From Hyphomicrobium sp. (GTDB lineage Bacteria > Pseudomonadota > Alphaproteobacteria > Rhizobiales > Hyphomicrobiaceae): a DNA stretch of 64,000 bases. Position numbers and translations under genes: made by a program. The notes beneath the pieces are model-generated. The model was given only the letters and a program-made list of their open reading frames with translations. It had not been told where the DNA came from and made no database searches. The DNA is taken from positions 62,001 to 126,000 of the forward strand of contig JALHMJ010000008.1 in the NCBI GenBank assembly GCA_022844105.1, read 5' to 3'. Of the stretch, positions 62,346-64,000 are shown one piece after another. Each line of letters begins with the position of its first letter. Position 1 is the stretch's first letter.

Positions 62346-62566
62346 GCGGCGCAGGGAACGCCAGTGGCCAGCCGAAGACTAGAATTCATGGTGGTTGCGG
62401 GCTGCGGCGATGGATGCCTCATCCGCAGCTTCCGGAAAGCCGTTCAACTGAAAACTGTGTCACCTGTGGCTCCAGGCAGCATTGACAGCTCCGGCCGACC
62501 GCCGATCTGTGGGATGCTGGACTTCATCGCTGCACTTCGAACTTAGTCAAGCTGAAGGTAGCCGAG

Positions 62567-63157
62567 ATGGCCGCTATCATTTCGAATACCACCGAGAGCA
62601 AGAGGCTGATCGCACCCGTCCGTCTGCTCTATCTCCACCTGATGAGTTTTCCGACCGCGACTTCGGCGTTGGCGGCTTGGATATCCGCTCGAGGCATGGG
62701 CTCCGACACCATTCGAGCGAAAGTTATAAGCGAAACTTATCACAATGCCGGGGCGACACGTAAAGGCACTATTGCGACCCGGCATGTCCACCTCGTTTGC
62801 GGGCCACGCGTGTTGAGTGAGGCCACCATCGTCTATCGAGCGTACCTGTTGCCTGACGAATTGCGCAATCAGCTGCATTCTACCGATCTTCCATTTGGTG
62901 CAGTCGTCGAGTCGCTTGGTCCGTCCCGCCGGACAACGTTTGCACGCGCCATGCTTGCGCAGAATACGTTGGCATCAGATGACACGGTACGTGCGTTCAC
63001 GCCGATCCTAGAATTACACGCGACGGTCTTGACGGCAAACCATGGACCTATCGCACGGGTTCACGAAGTCTATGGAGCGGACTTGCTCCTGAACATGACA
63101 GCCGCGCGGGAACACGCACATGCCATGCCACGCATAGGGGAGGTTGCGGAGACATGA
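62567..63157 (+). CDS. Chorismate-lyase-like protein
   Basis: This 196-residue protein has a pattern of the UbiC-like fold: CGPRVLSEATIVYRAYLLPD, STDLPFGAVVESLGPSRRTT and LELHATVLTANHGPIARVHE followed by VYGADLL. It may act on chorismate or a similar ring compound. No ubiquinone genes are near. It lies 31 bases before an ABC transporter gene. The 221 bases upstream show no other gene. Confidence 0.6.
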   Translation: MAAIISNTTESKRLIAPVRLLYLHLMSFPTATSALAAWISARGMGSDTIRAKVISETYHNAGATRKGTIATRHVHLVCGPRVLSEATIVYRAYLLPDELRNQLHSTDLPFGAVVESLGPSRRTTFARAMLAQNTLASDDTVRAFTPILELHATVLTANHGPIARVHEVYGADLLLNMTAAREHAHAMPRIGEVAET

Positions 63158-63188
63158 GGTGTTGGCGCAATGTCCAAGTGCGTGACGC

Positions 63189-63848
63189 ATGCTGCTAGAC
63201 GTCAGGCAACTCAAAAAGTCGTTCGCAACGGCTGAAGGACCCGTCCATGTTCTGCATGGTATCGATCTGAACCTTGATCGCGGTGTCAGCTTGGCACTTA
63301 CGGGTGAGTCCGGGAGCGGCAAAAGCACGCTTTTGTATCTCGTGGCGGGGCTCGACCGTCCGGATACAGGAGAAATCTACATCGATGGAAATGCATTGAT
63401 GGCGCTCGATGATACCGGGCTTGCCGCATTGCGCCGCGAGACGGTCGCGCTGGTGTTTCAGCAATACAACCTCATCCCGTCGCTCGATGTCGCCGCCAAC
63501 CTTGCGTTCCACGCGCGGCTTGCCGGCCGTAATGACCCGGAATGGCAGCGCCATCTCGCCGATCGCCTCGGCCTTGCCGGAATTCTGCGGCGCTATCCCG
63601 AACAACTCTCGGGCGGGCAGCAGCAGCGCGTTGCCATCGGACGGGCTCTTGCGGCACGCCCGCGTCTGATCCTCGCCGACGAGCCAACAGGCAATTTGGA
63701 TGAGGCGACCGGTGATACCGTGCTCGCCCTCATGCTGTCACTCGTGTCGGAAACCGGGTCAGCACTTCTGATGGCGACGCATTCCCAACGCTTGGCAGGA
63801 AGACTGGACCGGCGCCTGCATCTTCATGCTGGACGGTTTGAACAATGA
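63189..63848 (+). CDS. LolD/MacB-type ABC transporter ATPase
   Basis: This 219-residue ATPase has Walker [20 protein letters not shown]-loop [17 protein letters not shown], signature [16 protein letters not shown] and Walker [17 protein letters not shown]. It belongs to the family that works with FtsX-like permeases, and the next gene begins such a permease. It overlaps that gene by 4 bases. The substrate is unknown. Confidence 0.93.
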   Translation: MLLDVRQLKKSFATAEGPVHVLHGIDLNLDRGVSLALTGESGSGKSTLLYLVAGLDRPDTGEIYIDGNALMALDDTGLAALRRETVALVFQQYNLIPSLDVAANLAFHARLAGRNDPEWQRHLADRLGLAGILRRYPEQLSGGQQQRVAIGRALAARPRLILADEPTGNLDEATGDTVLALMLSLVSETGSALLMATHSQRLAGRLDRRLHLHAGRFEQ

Positions 63849-64000
63849 AGACGGCGCTCACCGCACTTCTTTCGCACTGGCGGCGGCACCCGGTGCAACT
63901 GGCAACGCTCCTGGTTGGTTTGTCACTCGCAACTGCATTGTGGTCGGCCGTGCAAGCCATCAACAGCGAGGCCCGCACGAGTTATGCCCGTGCCGCGGCC
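63845..64000 (+). CDS. FtsX/MacB-like permease, N-terminal fragment (cut by window edge)
   Basis: Only 52 codons are visible. The start LTALLSHWRRHPVQLATLLV with GLSLATALWSAVQAINSEAR shows one membrane helix followed by the start of a periplasmic domain, as in FtsX-like permeases. The 4-base overlap with the ATPase supports an ABC pair. Confidence 0.75.
   Translation, partial: MKTALTALLSHWRRHPVQLATLLVGLSLATALWSAVQAINSEARTSYARAAA

Overview
The window looks like a chromosomal segment of an alphaproteobacterium of the Hyphomicrobiales (Rhizobiales) type. The evidence is the flagellar gene set: FlaF, FlbT, FtcR, MotC, MotE, a DUF1217-type protein and a MotB-MotC-FliK order are hallmarks of that order, and two near-identical flagellins lie in tandem. 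The genus cannot be fixed from the sequence alone; a Hyphomicrobium-like soil or methylotrophic bacterium would fit.

Layout. (1) 1-3.3 kb, minus strand: a chemotaxis operon (methyl-accepting protein, STAS protein, CheY, start of CheA). (2) 3.3-4.3 kb: a gene-poor stretch with an 11-base G/C homopolymer and a lone Xre-type regulator. (3) 4.4-39.4 kb: an almost complete flagellar regulon. A short minus-strand operon (DUF1217 protein, flgF, fliI) diverges from a long plus-strand series: motA-fliM-fliN-fliG-flhB, flgB-flgC-fliE-flgG-flgA-flgI-motE-flgH-fliL-fliP, two flagellins, fliF-fliH-motB-motC-fliK, ftcR, flgE-flgK-flgL-flaF-flbT-flgD-fliQ, flhA-fliR and four small accessory genes. (4) 39.4-42.8 kb: a mixed patch with a GntR/UTRA regulator, unknown genes, a GH24 lysozyme-like protein and a degenerate PilZ protein. 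(5) 43.0-60.5 kb: a self-contained [NiFe]-hydrogenase island of the actinobacterial, high-affinity (group 1h-like) type. It holds a sigma54 activator of the HoxA/HupR type, small and large subunits, two tandem HiPIP-like small proteins, a maturation protease, TPR, two small membrane proteins, a NifU-Rieske fusion, an NHL-repeat protein, hypF-hypC-SIS-hypD-hypE-hypA-hypB and a histidine-rich nickel transporter. (6) 60.6-64 kb: a broken serine recombinase, Dps, a divergent SDR, a chorismate-lyase-like protein and a LolD-type ABC transporter cut by the window edge.

How it works together. The flagellar block supplies motor, export gate, rod, hook, filament and proton-driven stator. FtcR probably sets transcription, and FlbT/FlaF probably set flagellin translation. 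Both flagellin leaders carry the same three-hairpin element at the same distance from the start codon, a good candidate FlbT target. The hydrogenase promoter has a textbook arrangement of upstream palindrome, IHF-like site and -24/-12 element directly behind the sigma54 activator gene. The island then encodes catalysis, probable electron carriers (HiPIP-like and NifU-Rieske), possible membrane attachment, nickel uptake and all Hyp maturation factors. This suggests scavenging of low or atmospheric H2 for aerobic respiration.

No tRNA, rRNA, CRISPR array or intact insertion sequence was recognised.
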